NCBI RefSeq assembly: GCF_000472905.1
Contig: NZ_AXAR01000006.1
Location: 1-64,000, forward strand
DNA from: Alicyclobacillus pomorum DSM 14955
GTDB taxonomy: Bacteria > Bacillota > Bacilli > Alicyclobacillales > Alicyclobacillaceae
Reading direction: 5' to 3'
DNA length: 64,000 nt
This document shows positions 39,470 to 47,768 of the stretch, in pieces. The notes under the pieces were generated by a model. The model searched no databases. It saw only the letters and a list, made by a program, of their open reading frames with translations, and had not been told where the DNA came from. Every line of letters begins with the position of its first letter. Position 1 is the stretch's first letter. A program made the position numbers and the translations under genes.

Positions 39470-41161
39470 GTGAATGGGAAAGTGGTGCTTGGCAAACGAA
39501 TCCGTCATCTCAGTCGATATCAGGAGATTGCACAAATTCTGATTCGCAATGGATTTGGCTGGTTCCTCGATGAAATTGGGCTCACTCATATGTTGACTTT
39601 GCCAAGACGATGGTTCGTGGATGGACAGTTCACCGAGACCATGTCCCTGTACGAACGCATCCGAGTTGTCATCGAACAGTTGGGCCCCACGTTTGTCAAG
39701 ATGGCTCAGGTGGCCAGCTTACGGACAGATGTGTTTCCCGAGGCTTTGATTCAGCAGCTTTCCCGACTTCATGACGATGTACCCGCCATGCCGAACGAAA
39801 CCGTCCGTCATGTCATCGAATCTGAGTTTCAGAAACCCATGGAAGCGCTGTTTGCCGACTTCGCGGAACTGCCCATCGGATCTGCGTCCATTGGTCAAGT
39901 ACATCAAGCGACGTTGCACTCCGGTGAAGTCGTGGCTGTGAAAGTTCAGCGACCAGACATCCGACGGAACATCGAAGTCGATGTCGAAATCCTCGCCGAC
40001 ATCATCCATTTGGCGGAAAAGCACTTTGAATGGGCAAAGCACTACGAACTCAGTGACGTCCTGCAGGAATTTCGACGGACGCTCTTAAACGAATGCGATT
40101 TCACCATTGAAGCACGAAATGCGGATAGAATCCGGAAGATGTTTGAACAGGATGACACAGTATACATCCCGGCCATTCACTGGGACTTCACTACGCCGAA
40201 AGTGTTGGTGATGGAGTATGTTGACGGAATCAAGTTCAGTGAGAGAACCTCCCTCCGTGAGATGGGATTCAATCCGCAGATACTCGCCAAAAGGACCGCA
40301 AAGGCCGTTTTGACGCAAATTCTGATTCATGGTTTTTTTCATGCGGATCCCCATCCAGGGAATTTGGCAGCCCTGCCGGGCAATGTCATTCTATTCATGG
40401 ACTTCGGCATGGTTGGACGGTTGAACTCAGACATGAAACGCAGGCTGGCAGGACTGATTATCGGACTCAGGTTCCGCAATACAGATTTGATTATTCGCGC
40501 ACTGTACCGGATGGGGGTCGTTCCGGCAGACGTGGACGAGGGGAAACTGCGCAGAGACGTGGACGAACTGCGCGAGAAATATTACGATGTCGCCCTCAGT
40601 CAGGTCAACATCAGTGAGCCGGTTCGCGAGCTATTGGCCGTCGCATTCAGGCACCGGATCAAGATTCCACCAGACTTGTCTCTAGTCGGAAAGACGCTGG
40701 TGACCATCGAAGGTGTGGTGGAACACTTGGATCCCACATTTCGCATCATGGACGTCGCAGAACCTTTCGGAAAGAGACTCTTGAAGGAACAGTTGGATCC
40801 CAAATCTATCGGGCGTCATGCCGTTTCCTCCATGGTGGATGCGGCCGAACTGCTCATTGAACTTCCGAGACAGATTCGGCTTTTAACCCAACAATTTCGT
40901 CAGGGAAAGGCCAAGGTGCAGGTAGAGATCCCAGTACTGCAGAACGCCCTCAAGCAGTTGGAGCGAATCAGCAACCGCCTCTCATTCAGCGTCATGCTCC
41001 TGGCGTTCAGCATTTTTATGTCAGGACTGATGATTGCTTCCTCGTTGGCCAAAACCAGCAATGCTGTCTTCAACGTACCGATCACCGACGTCGGTCTTGC
41101 CATTGGCGTATTGATGGCCATTGCATTGATATGGTCCATTTTCAAATCCGGACGAATGTGA
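39470..41161 (+). CDS. UbiB/AarF/ABC1 atypical kinase family protein
   Basis: A 563-residue protein. The kinase-like core is complete: VAVKVQRPDI (Lys), the Ala-rich loop IGSASIGQVHQA, HADPHPGNLAAL (catalytic Asp and Asn) and MDFGMVGRL (DFG). The family-specific KxGQ motif reads KMAQVASLR, with Ala for Gly. Two C-terminal membrane helices (FSVMLLAFSIFMSGLMIASS; GLAIGVLMAIALIWSIFKSG) anchor it. UbiB proteins support quinone or lipid metabolism through unorthodox kinase or ATPase activity. In organisms using menaquinone its role is open. The start is probably GTG 39470. Confidence 0.9.
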   Translation: MNGKVVLGKRIRHLSRYQEIAQILIRNGFGWFLDEIGLTHMLTLPRRWFVDGQFTETMSLYERIRVVIEQLGPTFVKMAQVASLRTDVFPEALIQQLSRLHDDVPAMPNETVRHVIESEFQKPMEALFADFAELPIGSASIGQVHQATLHSGEVVAVKVQRPDIRRNIEVDVEILADIIHLAEKHFEWAKHYELSDVLQEFRRTLLNECDFTIEARNADRIRKMFEQDDTVYIPAIHWDFTTPKVLVMEYVDGIKFSERTSLREMGFNPQILAKRTAKAVLTQILIHGFFHADPHPGNLAALPGNVILFMDFGMVGRLNSDMKRRLAGLIIGLRFRNTDLIIRALYRMGVVPADVDEGKLRRDVDELREKYYDVALSQVNISEPVRELLAVAFRHRIKIPPDLSLVGKTLVTIEGVVEHLDPTFRIMDVAEPFGKRLLKEQLDPKSIGRHAVSSMVDAAELLIELPRQIRLLTQQFRQGKAKVQVEIPVLQNALKQLERISNRLSFSVMLLAFSIFMSGLMIASSLAKTSNAVFNVPITDVGLAIGVLMAIALIWSIFKSGRM

Positions 41162-41184
41162 TGCGTGTATCAGGGGAACTAGCG

Positions 41185-41210
41185 AAAGGGAGTGCGTCGC
41201 ACTCCCTCTC
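41185..41210. terminator. Bidirectional terminator
   Basis: The stem aagggagtgcg / cgcactccctc with a short loop lies between the convergent ubiB-like and purine-permease genes. Confidence 0.8.
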
Positions 41211-41239
41211 ATCGTCGTTATGGATTGTGAACCTTGTAA

Positions 41240-42538
41240 TTACGCCTCGGACATCGCGTCCACTGCAGGCACCGTATGCCGCTCTCCGCGCCAGTTAAGC
41301 AGCACATTGAGCACCACAGCAGTGACAGATCCAGTCACAATCCCGTTTTGCAGCAACATCTTCAGCGTATCTGGCACGTGGTCAAAGATTTGCGGTACCA
41401 CGGCCGAGCCCAGTCCTACTGCGATACTGCAAGCCACCACGAGCATGTTTTCCTGCCGCCGAAAGTCGACATTGGCCAGGATGTTCATGCCCGATGCCAC
41501 CACCATACCAAACATCGCCACCATGGCACCGCCAAGGACAGAAGTTGGGATGACAGTGGTTAGCGCGGCGATTTTGGGCAGGAACCCGAACAGCACCAAT
41601 ATCACTCCGGCTGCGACAATGACGCTGCGCTTCTTGACGCCGGTCATGGAAACCAGCCCTACGTTCTGGGAGAACGTCGTATAGGGGAATGTGTTAAATA
41701 ACCCGCCGAGCACAATGGCAACGCCCTCCGCGCGCAGCCCCCGCACCACGTCGGCATCGGTTAACTCGGCGTCCGTGACCTTGCTGAGCGCAAAGTAGAC
41801 GCCCGTCGATTCCACCATGCTGACCAGACACACCACAATCATAGTGACTATCGCAGCGACGTTGAAGACCGGGAGACCGAAGTACAGCGGATGCACCACG
41901 CTCACCCAACTCGCTTGTGAAACGGAGGAGAACTTCACCATGCCGAGGAAGTAGCCGGCAATCGTTCCGACAATGAGACCAATGAGCACAGAAATCGCGC
42001 GAATGAAACCGGAAAACAAGCGATTGACTACGAGAATGACGAGCAACGTACACAGCGCCAACAGCAAGTTGACAGGCCGGCCAAAATCCGGACTGCCCTG
42101 TCCGCCCGCCGCATTGTTCATCGCCACTGGAATCAGCGACAACCCGATGACCGTCACCACCGAGCCGGTGACCACTGTGGGAAACAATTTTAATACGCGG
42201 CCAAACACAGGTGCCAGCAACATGACGGCAATGCCGGCAATGATAATCGCACCGAAAGCTGTAGGCAGATTTGCGGTCGTACCGATGGCGATAATGGGAC
42301 CGACCGCCGTAAAGGTACAGCCAAGGACGACCGGCAGGCGGATACCCAAAAAACGAGTTCCTAGAACTTGCAGTAGCGTCGCCAATCCACAGGTGAACAG
42401 GTCGGCAGAGATCAGATACGCCATTTGTGCTGGATTCAGCTTCAACGCGCCGCCGATGATCAGTGGAACGACAACAGATCCGGCGTACATCGCGAGCACG
42501 TGTTGCAGTCCCAATGTAACCACTTTGCTTTTGCTCAA
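41240..42538 (-). CDS. pbuX: Xanthine permease (NCS2 family)
   Basis: A 432-residue NCS2 transporter with about 12-14 helices. Family marks include MYAGSVVVPLIIGGALKLNP, the TM3 motif GCTFTAVGPIIAIG, the TM8 segment STGVYFALSKVTDAELTDAD and NTFPYTTFSQNVGLVSMTGV (the signature near TM9-10). It imports xanthine, probably with protons. Its ATG overlaps the xpt stop by 4 bp, and both genes are under the guanine riboswitch at 43341-43409. The pairing xpt-pbuX matches that of Bacillus. Confidence 0.93.
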   Translation of the reverse strand: MSKSKVVTLGLQHVLAMYAGSVVVPLIIGGALKLNPAQMAYLISADLFTCGLATLLQVLGTRFLGIRLPVVLGCTFTAVGPIIAIGTTANLPTAFGAIIIAGIAVMLLAPVFGRVLKLFPTVVTGSVVTVIGLSLIPVAMNNAAGGQGSPDFGRPVNLLLALCTLLVILVVNRLFSGFIRAISVLIGLIVGTIAGYFLGMVKFSSVSQASWVSVVHPLYFGLPVFNVAAIVTMIVVCLVSMVESTGVYFALSKVTDAELTDADVVRGLRAEGVAIVLGGLFNTFPYTTFSQNVGLVSMTGVKKRSVIVAAGVILVLFGFLPKIAALTTVIPTSVLGGAMVAMFGMVVASGMNILANVDFRRQENMLVVACSIAVGLGSAVVPQIFDHVPDTLKMLLQNGIVTGSVTAVVLNVLLNWRGERHTVPAVDAMSEA

Positions 42539-43137
42539 CGCCGAGCAGCTCCTTCCGGACGAGATTCCTGGATAAACTCAATCCCCGATTCAGACATCGC
42601 GCGAATGCGCGCCAAAGCGTGGACGCGTACACCGGCTTCTTCCAACTTCTCGCGACCTGCTTGGAAACTCTTTTCCACCACCACGGCAGCACCGGCGATG
42701 CTTGCTCCCGACGATTGGACTACTTCCGTCAGTGCGTGCAGCGCAGCCCCTTCGGCCAGGATGTCATCGACCATTAACACCACGTCCTCTGGTGTCAAGT
42801 ACGACTTTGACACACTGATTTGATAGGTTTCCTGCCGCGTGTAGGAGTACGCAGGTGCAGTCCACACCGCGTCGGTCTGGGTAATGGCTTTTTTCTTTTT
42901 CGCATAGACAAACGGAACGCCAAGCGCCAACGCGGTCGCCATAGCGAAGTGAATGCCGCTCGCTTCCACCGTGAGCACTTTCGTGACACTGCAGTCCTGG
43001 AACGGTTCCGCCATGGCCGCGCCAAGCAGAAGCGTGAACTTTGGATCCACCTGGTGGTTCAGAAACGAATCCACCTTCAAGACGGTGGGAGACAAGACCA
43101 AACCTTCACGGCGTATCCTTTCTTCCAAAATCTCCAA
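42535..43137 (-). CDS. xpt: Xanthine phosphoribosyltransferase
   Basis: I start at TTG 43137 behind GGGAGGTGCAAAA, giving 200 residues, the usual length. A longer frame to 43314 would place the riboswitch hairpin inside the coding region. The N-terminal EILEERIRREGLVLSPTVLK and FLNHQVDPKF are typical of Xpt. The PRPP-binding loop is VVLMVDDILAEGAALHAL. VEASGIHFAMATALALGVPF and VYAKKKKAI follow the family closely. It converts xanthine and PRPP to XMP in purine salvage. It is co-transcribed with pbuX. Confidence 0.93.
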   Translation of the reverse strand: MEILEERIRREGLVLSPTVLKVDSFLNHQVDPKFTLLLGAAMAEPFQDCSVTKVLTVEASGIHFAMATALALGVPFVYAKKKKAITQTDAVWTAPAYSYTRQETYQISVSKSYLTPEDVVLMVDDILAEGAALHALTEVVQSSGASIAGAAVVVEKSFQAGREKLEEAGVRVHALARIRAMSESGIEFIQESRPEGAARR

Positions 43138-43172
43138 TTTTGCACCTCCCACGTCTTTTGCAAAACGCAAAC

Positions 43173-43239
43173 AAGCCCGGAGGAACAGGTACTCTTCGCG
43201 CGTCAGCGCACTCCAAGTGAAACCTGTCCTTCCGGGCTT
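43173..43239 (-). terminator. Long hairpin of the xpt riboswitch expression platform
   Basis: On the minus strand aagcccggaaggacaggt pairs with acctgttcctccgggctt across an about 30-base loop. The 3' arm is followed by a T-rich stretch (tgtttgcgtttt). It lies between aptamer and xpt, in the place of the riboswitch terminator. Confidence 0.7.
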
Positions 43240-43340
43240 TTCTCCCAAAGGTGTAGCAATATTTGCCCACATCGCTCGGTCCAGACTCGTGACGAGGCCG
43301 CTCAATGGCCGCATCGCGACGGAACCCTAGATGTGCTTTC

Positions 43341-43409
43341 ACTCGTAGTCAGGCAATTTACGGTTGCCTGGTAGAGACTTACGGGCCATATTCCCGTGAT
43401 TATACGAGT
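43341..43409 (-). ncRNA. Purine (guanine-class) riboswitch aptamer
   Basis: The minus strand matches the purine riboswitch. P1 is actcgta / tacgagt. The L2 loop and flank read atggcccgtaagtctctacc. L3 reads ccgtaaat, and the 3' junction gactacgagt. The base at the purine-selecting position (C74 in gaCtac) is C, which specifies guanine or hypoxanthine. It controls xpt and pbuX: binding of guanine is expected to favour the hairpin at 43173-43239 and stop transcription. Confidence 0.93.
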
Positions 43410-43575
43410 TCCGATTGAGTTGTCAGCCAGCGTTTTGCAATACGCTGATGCAACAAACATATCAAATGGAACGAGTGGCGGCAATAGAAGAGAATGGCAT
43501 GGGGGGTGGTTTTGGGCCCCTCGTGTTCGGTTCGCTATAATGTCGTCAGAACGTCTTAGAAACGGAGGGCACGCC

Positions 43576-43914
43576 ATGACGCGAGTTCAACATCCTGTGT
43601 GTCACAACTGTCAGGAACCCATCTCGTCGAGAGCCGACCTGTCCACAGCGTTTGTCGGCGTTCACCTCGCCACGTTCCACAAACAGTGCGTGCGACAGCT
43701 CCCGGTGCAGAAAGCCTGGAGCCTTCTAGGCGGCACACCGTTGAACACGGCGGCCACCAACTGGGCTGTCGTTCTGCTTCCGCTTGCAAGCGTCCTGTTC
43801 CTCGTAACCAGAGGCGCGGGGAATTGGGTGTATTTCTTCGTTGTATCGCTCATCCCCGCTATCCTTCGCTTCTATGCGTGGTTACGCTATGAGCGCCATC
43901 TCCCCCGCTCGTGA
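43576..43914 (+). CDS. Membrane protein with N-terminal zinc-ribbon-like motif (112 aa)
   Basis: The ATG at 43576 follows ACGGAGGGCACGCC. The N-terminal 40 residues contain CHNCQEPI and, about 20 residues later, HKQC, a possible zinc site. Two membrane helices follow: AVVLLPLASVLFLVTRGAG and WVYFFVVSLIPAILRFYAWL. No family is recognised. It is divergent from the xpt riboswitch region and convergent with proC. Confidence 0.6.
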   Translation: MTRVQHPVCHNCQEPISSRADLSTAFVGVHLATFHKQCVRQLPVQKAWSLLGGTPLNTAATNWAVVLLPLASVLFLVTRGAGNWVYFFVVSLIPAILRFYAWLRYERHLPRS

Positions 43915-43926
43915 TATACACCGTGT

Positions 43927-44769
43927 TTAGTCGCCCTGGTTCGACTCCGATGGTGCCAATTGGTACGCCTTGCCCATCTCCGCGGATCGGGCGGCGGCGG
44001 CCAAAACGGCTTCGTACACGTAGCCGCGCACGTACCCTGCATCCAGCTGTTTCACGCCGGCCTCCGTCGTCCCCTTCGGCGACATGACGCGCTGACGCAA
44101 TGTCTCAGGCGACACGCCCCACTCCGACAGCGTGAGTGCTGTTCCAGCCATCGTCTTCACCAGCAACTTGCGTGCCAGCTCTGGAGAGAATCCAAGCCGA
44201 ATCGCGGCCGCCTCCATGCCCTCGAGGAAGTAGGACAGGAATCCCGGGCCACTGCCGGATACAGCGGTTGCAGCGTCCATCAAGTGTTCAGGAATTTCTA
44301 CCACGTCCCCGAGCGCACTCAATAGTTCAAAAACATATGCCCTATCCACCTCACTGACACCTGGCCCATACGCGACGGCGGTCACTCCACACTGGACGGA
44401 CACGGGCAAATTAGGCATAGCCCGAACCGTGCCCACCCCTGGACAACGGTCTGCAATATACGATTGGTTGACCCCAGCGGCAAACGAAAGCAGCAAAGGG
44501 CGGTTCAGATGAGGAGCCGCCAAACGTAATGCCTCGGTCACGTCAGCCGGCTTGACCGCAAGTACGACGAGGTCCGCGCCTGTCGCGTCACTCCACGAAG
44601 CTGCAGCTTGCACCCCGTACTGCTGAACAAGCTTGGTCAAACGTTCAACGCGGCTGCGGTTGATGACGCGGATGTCTTGCGGTCGAGCAACACCCGCCTT
44701 GGTAACGCCACGAATGAACGCTTCCGCCATCGCCCCTGCTCCAATGACGAAAATTTGCTTGTGTGCCAT
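43927..44769 (-). CDS. proC: Pyrroline-5-carboxylate reductase
   Basis: A 280-residue P5CR. The N-terminal Rossmann motif is IFVIGAGAMAEAFIRGV. The middle has LVVLAVKPADVTEAL and FAAGVNQSYI. The C-terminal family signature is VSGSGPGFLSYFLEGMEAAA followed by MSPKGTTEAGVKQLD. It reduces pyrroline-5-carboxylate to proline with NAD(P)H, the last step of proline synthesis. A T-box leader upstream (44808-45065) ties expression to the charging of a tRNA, most likely tRNA-Pro. Confidence 0.95.
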   Translation of the reverse strand: MAHKQIFVIGAGAMAEAFIRGVTKAGVARPQDIRVINRSRVERLTKLVQQYGVQAAASWSDATGADLVVLAVKPADVTEALRLAAPHLNRPLLLSFAAGVNQSYIADRCPGVGTVRAMPNLPVSVQCGVTAVAYGPGVSEVDRAYVFELLSALGDVVEIPEHLMDAATAVSGSGPGFLSYFLEGMEAAAIRLGFSPELARKLLVKTMAGTALTLSEWGVSPETLRQRVMSPKGTTEAGVKQLDAGYVRGYVYEAVLAAAARSAEMGKAYQLAPSESNQGD

Positions 44770-44807
44770 TCATACCTCGCCTCCTTGCAATACATTTCTA
44801 GAACGCG

Positions 44808-45065
44808 AAAACTCCCGCTCCTGCATACGCAGGGGCGGGAGTTCTGTTCCCACGGTACCACCCTGATTCCATAGCTGCCAACATAATGACAGGCAACCAC
44901 AGATCTCGTGCGGCGATAACGGCGCCATCCGGACACCTTACTCAAACGTTCGGGCATCGTCTCCGAGGCCGGTTCGCCTGCGCTCCGACAGGACGGCTTT
45001 CAGCCGCTGACCATCCTTCTCTGGGTCGGAGTATGGCAGGGTACTTTTCCTCTTCATCGATCACA
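44808..45065 (-). ncRNA. T-box leader of proC
   Basis: The minus strand carries the T-box core gggtggtaccgtgggaaca at about 44844-44863. The terminator hairpin aactcccgctcctgc...gcaggggcgggagtt (44810-44843) follows directly, with ttttcgcg after it. About 200 bp upstream lie Stem I elements: gaggaaaagtacc, agaaggatggtcagcggctgaaagccgtcc. Uncharged tRNA is expected to bind and allow antitermination. The specifier codon is not certain. A CCG in gaaccggcc would fit proline. Confidence 0.88.
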
Positions 45066-45139
45066 TTCCAAAATGTTGCGCTGATTATATCTCAATCCAC
45101 GTGTTTGCGCAAGTGGCAAATTGCCCATGTACGTGCAAA

Positions 45140-45973
45140 CTACGCGAATTTCACACCTCTTTTCCCGAGTTCGTGCTCGATGGCTTTGGCCACTCCGCTC
45201 TCGTCGTTGGAGGCCGTTCGCAATGAGATGCTTTGCAATACGACGGGTTCGGCGTTGGCCATGGCATAACCGACGCCAACGTGGCGGAGCATTTCCAAAT
45301 CATTTTCTCCATTGCCGATGGCGACAACATGTTCGAGTGAAAGCTTCAAGTCGCGGATAACACGCTGAATCCCCGACAGTTTATTGACACCATGTTGCGT
45401 AATCTCAATCTCCATGTCTGGCGTACGGGAGAGCTCAAAGGCGTTCCAAGACTTCAACTCTTGGTACACTTCGAGCAATTCTCGTTCACTGTGACATCCG
45501 ACGGTGGCTTTTAAAATCGCCTCAGGAGGTCGTTCTAAGTACTTCGGTACATCGTCTTCCGACAAGACCACGGTGCCTTTGTAGTAGGTGTGCAGAAATG
45601 GTTTCAAGTGTTCAAAGTGGTCTGTGGCACACACGATGTAGTCGTGTCCAAACAGTCTGTAGGTCAGGTCGGCGTTCTCCGCTAGATGTATGAGTTTTAA
45701 CAAGGGTTCCTTGGCAAGGGGCGTGCACCACAAAATCGCGCCAGTTTGAGCATCTATGATTTCTGCCCCATTCTGTGTCACCACTGGGGCATTGATCTGA
45801 AGGTAGCGCGCCCAGACAAGGGCCGACTTTGCCATGCGGCCGGTGGCCAAACTGACGTAATGCCCTTCATGCATGGCTCTCTGAATTGCAGCCCAAGTGG
45901 GCTCATCTACGGTTTGCCTGGAGTTGAGAAGCGTACCATCAATGTCAATCGCAAAAAATAACGGCTCCTTCAT
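45140..45973 (-). CDS. Cof-type HAD phosphatase
   Basis: I start at ATG 45973 behind ACAGGGGGGAGACGGG, giving 277 residues. Motif I is FAIDIDGTLLNS with the nucleophile Asp, motif II VSLATGRM, and motif IV AIGNGENDLEMLRHVGVGYA MANA. A type C2 cap lies between. This is the Cof/YbjI/YidA class of sugar-phosphate and flavin-phosphate phosphatases. Substrate cannot be predicted. It stands alone downstream of nothing on its strand and upstream of the T-box leader. Confidence 0.9.
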   Translation of the reverse strand: MKEPLFFAIDIDGTLLNSRQTVDEPTWAAIQRAMHEGHYVSLATGRMAKSALVWARYLQINAPVVTQNGAEIIDAQTGAILWCTPLAKEPLLKLIHLAENADLTYRLFGHDYIVCATDHFEHLKPFLHTYYKGTVVLSEDDVPKYLERPPEAILKATVGCHSERELLEVYQELKSWNAFELSRTPDMEIEITQHGVNKLSGIQRVIRDLKLSLEHVVAIGNGENDLEMLRHVGVGYAMANAEPVVLQSISLRTASNDESGVAKAIEHELGKRGVKFA

Positions 45974-46146
45974 CCCGTCTCCCCCTGTCCGTCCAGATGT
46001 GCAACCACACATCCTGCGACGCCATGTACACCGAGCACCTCCAGTGTAAAGCACCGAAGTAAATTTTCTGTCAATTCCGGTTAAAGAGAGTGTAAAGAGT
46101 GGCCTACCTCCACAGTCGGTCCAGGACAATCTGCTCGAACCATTGA

Positions 46147-47000
46147 TTGTTGATGGTTCTAATCATCGAATCAAAAAGTAGAGATTTTCACCTCACGCGG
46201 CACCACTCCCACGAGCACGATTGTCGTGAACAACGACAAGGTGTCGTCGCCCCATACATTCACCAAAGGCGGCTCTGTCTACATCCCTGTGTGGTATGTC
46301 ATTCAAGCGCTCAACAACGCCGGAATTCACAGCACATGGAAGGGGAAACAGCTGGTATCTGACAGCTTCTGGTGCAGGTTTGTCCGCGAGTGGGGCTCAC
46401 ACGACCGGAAATGGTAATGTTTCTGTCTACTTGAACGGGAAGAGATTGTGTAAAATCCCGTCCATTGTGGCTTTGGATCCCGCTTCTCACCACAACACCA
46501 CTTATTTACGCGTGAACGACATTTCTAATATCCTGAAAAGCGTAAACATTATTTCCACGTGGAATGGACAGTCGTGGACACTGCAAACCCAGGACGTGAA
46601 ATCTTTGGCGGACGATTTGCCAATACGTCCACTGCACCTCAATCCCAGTTCAAAGGCATCATCACAGAGCACGTCCAATTGAATGTCACCGACAAAGCTG
46701 CATCCGGACTCGGCGAGGCGCCCACGAGCATCGACATACAGATGAGTATGAACTTGATGGAAGGTACCGTCCATGGCGAAAGAGCGATGGAAGCCACCAT
46801 GACAATGACGAGTTCAGACGACACCTCCGCTTCACAGCCACTGACCATCCAAGAGTACGTACAAGGTTCACGCGTGTGGATCAACGAGGGCAAAGGATGG
46901 TCAGAAGCGACGGACAGAAGCAAAATAACGGATGCACGAATTGCACCATGCCACTCGAGAAGACGGATGAAAGAGAGTCCGCTCCGGACTCTCTTTCATC
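46147..47000 (+). pseudogene. Exported stalk-domain protein, two frameshifts
   Basis: The coding signal moves from one frame to another and back. Frame A (from about 46190) reads TIVVNNDKVSSPHTFTKGGS VYIPVWYVIQALNNAG, the start of a copper-amine-oxidase N-terminal-like stalk domain. Near 46350 it shifts to frame B, which reads VSVYLNGKRLCKIPSIVALD and LRVNDISNILKSVNIISTWNG. Near 46610 it returns to frame A: FKGIITEHVQLNVTDKAASG, then IQEYVQGSRVWINEGKGWSEA, a beta-rich lipoprotein-like domain. No intact start with ribosome site is seen, and the N-terminal signal region is missing. It is a decayed cell-surface protein. Confidence 0.6.
46966..47000. terminator. Bidirectional terminator
   Basis: The stem gatgaaagagagtcc / ggactctctttcatc with a 5-base loop lies between the stalk-domain pseudogene and the convergent gene at 47020. 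Confidence 0.8.
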
Positions 47001-47019
47001 TGCATGGACACGTCCTTCG

Positions 47020-47526
47020 CTAGTCTGTGTACACCTGAAAATCTTTGAACTGAAGGTATATGTCCTCTGGTAACGCATTGCGGGTCAGTGTATGTTGCAA
47101 CCCCGTGGCATCCAAGTACTTGACCACCAAGGACGAACAGATCTTGCGATGCCGCTCTTCGCTCTCGACGAACGAAACGGGCAAGTGAACCAGGTCATGA
47201 GTTATCGCCCGCAAAACGTCGTCAAACACCAACACCCAATCGTAGTGTTGCCCCACCAGGGTCCGAATGAACCTCAGCGCCGCATCACGCGAGTCAAGCG
47301 GAACCGGCGGTCTGAATGCATCAAACCCGTCATGGGCGAGCGGCTTCATTGCAACGGTCTGTCCATCGGACTCGATTTCCGTGTGCGCATCCAGTGCAAT
47401 GGAGCTGTGGTAGTAGAAGTACGGTTGGCGGCCATCCTTCAGGCGTTCGACCCAATCAATTTCTCGCACCTCGAGGTCTTGCAACTTTCGGTACAACAGG
47501 ATGTCCCCAGGCTCCGCCATGTACAT
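47020..47526 (-). CDS. Permuted NlpC/P60-like (YiiX type) protein (168 aa)
   Basis: I start at ATG 47526 behind GAGGTGTCTTAC. The pattern is that of circularly permuted NlpC/P60 proteins: PGDILLYR near the start, the conserved His in YYHSSIALDAHTEIE, and the Cys in RKICSSLVVKYLDATGL. No signal peptide is visible, so it acts inside the cell or on lipids or cofactors rather than on peptidoglycan. Members of this group are thought to be amidases, peptidases or acyltransferases. The substrate is unknown. Confidence 0.7.
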   Translation of the reverse strand: MYMAEPGDILLYRKLQDLEVREIDWVERLKDGRQPYFYYHSSIALDAHTEIESDGQTVAMKPLAHDGFDAFRPPVPLDSRDAALRFIRTLVGQHYDWVLVFDDVLRAITHDLVHLPVSFVESEERHRKICSSLVVKYLDATGLQHTLTRNALPEDIYLQFKDFQVYTD

Positions 47527-47768
47527 GTAAGACACCTCAACCGACAAGCAGGATATCCAACATTATTCGGTAAGAAGGTGAGATGGTACATACACACGAC
47601 CCAGTGGCCAGACAGGAATCACATTTCCGTGCACACAGCGTGATATTTTACTGATTTTTACGTGAAGTTTGATATATTTGAGGTTACATTGTTAGTATTT
47701 TAATGTCAGCGCCAACGGCTCCATGCTTTTTGGAACGTAGAGTATAAAAATTCCTACTGTTCAATGAC

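Noticed and set aside
41694-42692. 332-codon minus-strand frame
   Set aside because: It is the shadow of pbuX in another frame, with Arg/His-rich composition.
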